Below, one piece after another: positions 32,132-33,889 of a DNA stretch of 33,889 bases (its first letter is position 1; every line of letters begins with the position of its first letter). The notes below the pieces were generated by a model. It did not search any database, was not told where the DNA came from, and worked only from the letters and a program-made list of their open reading frames with translations. A program made the position numbers and the translations under genes. The stretch spans positions 1 to 33,889 of the forward strand of contig JALHNS010000025.1 in assembly GCA_022843445.1 (NCBI GenBank). Direction: 5' to 3'. Origin of the DNA: Gemmata sp. (GTDB lineage Bacteria; Planctomycetota; Planctomycetia; Gemmatales; Gemmataceae).

Positions 32132-33889
32132 ATGCCCACCTGCGCGCAGTGCGGTGCCCCGCTTCCCCGCGAACCGTTCGCGGGGCGCGGCAACGCGCGG
32201 TACTGCTCGCCCGGGTGCCTCGACCTCGGCGAGCGCGCGTGCGGCCCCTCTTGCGCGCTGCCCGGCACGTTCAGCGGCACCGCGATCCGCCTCGGAATCG
32301 GCGTGCTGGTCGTCGGCCAGTCGATGACCTTCGGCCTCGCGCTGAATCTGCACGACGACGTGCCGCCCGCGGCCCGCGCGCTTACGCAGTGGCTGATTTT
32401 CGGCGGAACGGTGCTGGTCGCGGTGCTCCTCGGCGGGCCGCTCGCGAGCGCCGCGTGGGCTGCAGCGCGCCGCGGGCGCGTGACTATCGAGGCGCTGTTC
32501 GTTCTCACCGGCGCGGGCGCGCTCGCGGCTTCCCTTCAGGCGCACCTCACCGGCCGCGGGCACATCTACTACGAAGTCGTATCGGTGCTGCTCGTCGTGT
32601 ACACGCTCGGCAAGCTCATCGGGGCGCGGGCCGCGGAGCACGCCCGGGCGACGGCGCGCGCGTGGGGCGATTCGCTCGCGGTAGCGCGCGTGGTGTGCGC
32701 GACCGGCACGCGCACCGCGCCCGTGATCGAAGTGAGCGCCGGCGACGTAGTGGAAGTGCGTCCCGGCGAAGCCATCGCGGTGGACGGCGTGATCGCGGAG
32801 GGCACCGGGTTCGTGTCCGAGACGGCCGTGAGCGGCGAACCGTTCGCGGCGGTGCGCCGGCCCGGTGATCGCGTGCTCGCCGGCGCGGTCAGTACCGACG
32901 CGACGTTCCGCGTCCGCGCCACGGCGGCCGGCACCGCGCGGCAAGTCGATAAACTGCTCGCGGCAGTCGAAGCGGCGCGTGACAAGCCGCTGTCACTGCA
33001 AGCGCGCGCCGACGCGCTCGGCCGCTGGTTCTTCCCGCTCGTCGCGGGTACGGCGCTCGGCACGTTCGCCTACTGGAGCACAGCTTCGGGTTGGGAAACC
33101 GGACTGTTCAACGCGATGTCGGTGCTGCTCGTCGCGTGCCCGTGCGTCATCGGCCTCGCCACCCCGCTCATCGTGTGGACGGCCCTGAACCGGCTCGCGG
33201 AGCGCGGGATCGTGGTGCGCGGCGGCGACGCCGTGGAGCGCCTCGCGGAAGTTGACCGCGTGCTGTTCGACAAAACCGGCACGCTCACCGACGACCAGTT
33301 CGCACTCGTGGACATCGAAACCCCGACCGCGGGCGACGAGCGCGCCCGCGTGCTCGGCTGGCTGGCGCTGGTGCAAGCCCACAGCCCGCACCCGGTGGCG
33401 AAGCCGTTCGCGGAGTTGCCGAAGCCGTTCGCGCCCGGCACCGAACCGCGCGTCACGAACTTCGTCGCGGTGCCCGGGTGCGGCGTGCGCGCGGAACTGA
33501 CCGAACCCGACGGCACGCGGCACGCGATCCGCGTCGGCACGTCGAGTTGGATTCGTGGCGACCTACCCCCCCGGCCCCCCTCCCTAAAGGGAAGGGGGAG
33601 CGAAGCAACGGTGGTCGCGGAGATTGATGGCGCGGTGGCCGCGGTCGCGACGGTCGCGGAGCGCGTGCGCGATTCGGCGCGCGAAACGCTCGCGCACTTC
33701 GCGCGCCTCGGCCTGCCGGTGGAAGTGCTGACCGGCGACGCGCCCGGGCGCGCCGAAGCGCTCGGCCTGCCCCCGGCCCGCGCCGGGCTGCTGCCGGACG
33801 ACAAGCGCGCGACGGTCGAAGCACTCGTGAGCAACGGCGCGAAGCCGCTGTTCGTGGGCGACGGCATCAACGACGCGGCCGCACTCGCC
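32132..33889 (+). CDS. ccoI: Copper-type P1B ATPase, CcoI/CopA-like (3' end cut by window)
   Basis: 586 codons run to the window edge without a stop. The protein starts MPTCAQCGAPLP with Cys4, 7, 25, 29, 37 and 41, a small metal-binding head like that of CcoI-type pumps, and no separate HMA domain. Membrane segments follow, then an actuator domain with SETAVSGEP, the metal-transport motif CPC (336-338), the phosphorylation motif DKTGT (from Asp380), LTGDAP and the hinge GDGIND (576-581). Position after ccoNOP fits CcoI, which supplies copper for the oxidase. A repeat at 33562-33601 adds about 14 residues in frame (LPPRPPSLKGRGSE) in the nucleotide-binding region. The start ATG is 10 bp after ccoP. 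Confidence 0.9.
   Translation, partial: MPTCAQCGAPLPREPFAGRGNARYCSPGCLDLGERACGPSCALPGTFSGTAIRLGIGVLVVGQSMTFGLALNLHDDVPPAARALTQWLIFGGTVLVAVLLGGPLASAAWAAARRGRVTIEALFVLTGAGALAASLQAHLTGRGHIYYEVVSVLLVVYTLGKLIGARAAEHARATARAWGDSLAVARVVCATGTRTAPVIEVSAGDVVEVRPGEAIAVDGVIAEGTGFVSETAVSGEPFAAVRRPGDRVLAGAVSTDATFRVRATAAGTARQVDKLLAAVEAARDKPLSLQARADALGRWFFPLVAGTALGTFAYWSTASGWETGLFNAMSVLLVACPCVIGLATPLIVWTALNRLAERGIVVRGGDAVERLAEVDRVLFDKTGTLTDDQFALVDIETPTAGDERARVLGWLALVQAHSPHPVAKPFAELPKPFAPGTEPRVTNFVAVPGCGVRAELTEPDGTRHAIRVGTSSWIRGDLPPRPPSLKGRGSEATVVAEIDGAVAAVATVAERVRDSARETLAHFARLGLPVEVLTGDAPGRAEALGLPPARAGLLPDDKRATVEALVSNGAKPLFVGDGINDAAALA
33562..33601. repeat. Palindromic GC-rich repeat inside the copper-ATPase gene
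   Basis: A run of C, then CCTCCCTAAAGGGAAGGGGG, forms a hairpin-prone element of about 40 bp. It stays in frame, encoding a Pro-rich then Lys/Arg/Gly segment between GTSSWIRGD and ATVVAEIDGAVA of the ATPase. Base composition is unlike the flanking coding sequence. Confidence 0.7.

Noticed and set aside
1-33889. tRNA or rRNA genes
   Set aside because: None was recognised by eye on either strand; a dedicated search would be needed to exclude a tRNA fully.

Overview
The window is GC-rich DNA (about two thirds G+C or more by eye) from what is most likely a planctomycete of the Gemmata type. This placement is an inference. It rests on the Alternative Complex III genes run together with a cbb3-type oxidase, a NagB/PIG-L fusion enzyme, many nested inverted repeats between genes, and frequent GTG starts.

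Positions 1-3473 hold an array of seven small gene cassettes (the leftmost cut by the window edge), all reading leftward. They are separated by six structured sites of 91-97 bp. Each site starts GCCGAAC, ends GTTCGGC and folds back on itself with a single unpaired T at a constant place. This is the architecture of integron attC sites. No integrase gene is visible, so the array looks like a cluster of attC sites lacking integrase (CALIN). It ends at 3441-3473, followed by about 325 bp without genes.

Positions 3799-18674 hold ordinary chromosomal genes: a glucosamine-6-phosphate deaminase fused to a PIG-L deacetylase, an RluA-type pseudouridine synthase, polyphosphate kinase ppk1, a divergent Tat-exported phosphatase-like protein, a DPM1/ArnC-type glycosyltransferase, an unknown protein, a two-gene ABC transporter, a very large TadG/VWA protein and an exported WD40-like protein. 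Several gaps hold inverted repeats whose arms are themselves small hairpins, a REP/BIME-like layout.

Positions 18719-33889 are the respiratory region. A small unknown gene with a near-consensus promoter is followed by actA, actB, a small membrane-protein gene, a fused actC-actD gene, actE and actF, another small membrane-protein gene, a ccoS-like gene, ccoN, ccoO, a one-heme ccoP and a copper P-type ATPase (ccoI-like) cut by the window end. All read rightward, with several ATGA overlaps. Together they would carry electrons from quinol through Alternative Complex III and its haems to a cbb3-type oxygen reductase, with CcoS and the copper pump serving oxidase assembly. A perfect 18-bp palindrome just downstream of the candidate actA promoter matches the operator of the NADH-sensing repressor Rex. 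This suggests the whole branch is under redox control. An in-frame palindromic repeat sits inside the copper-pump gene.
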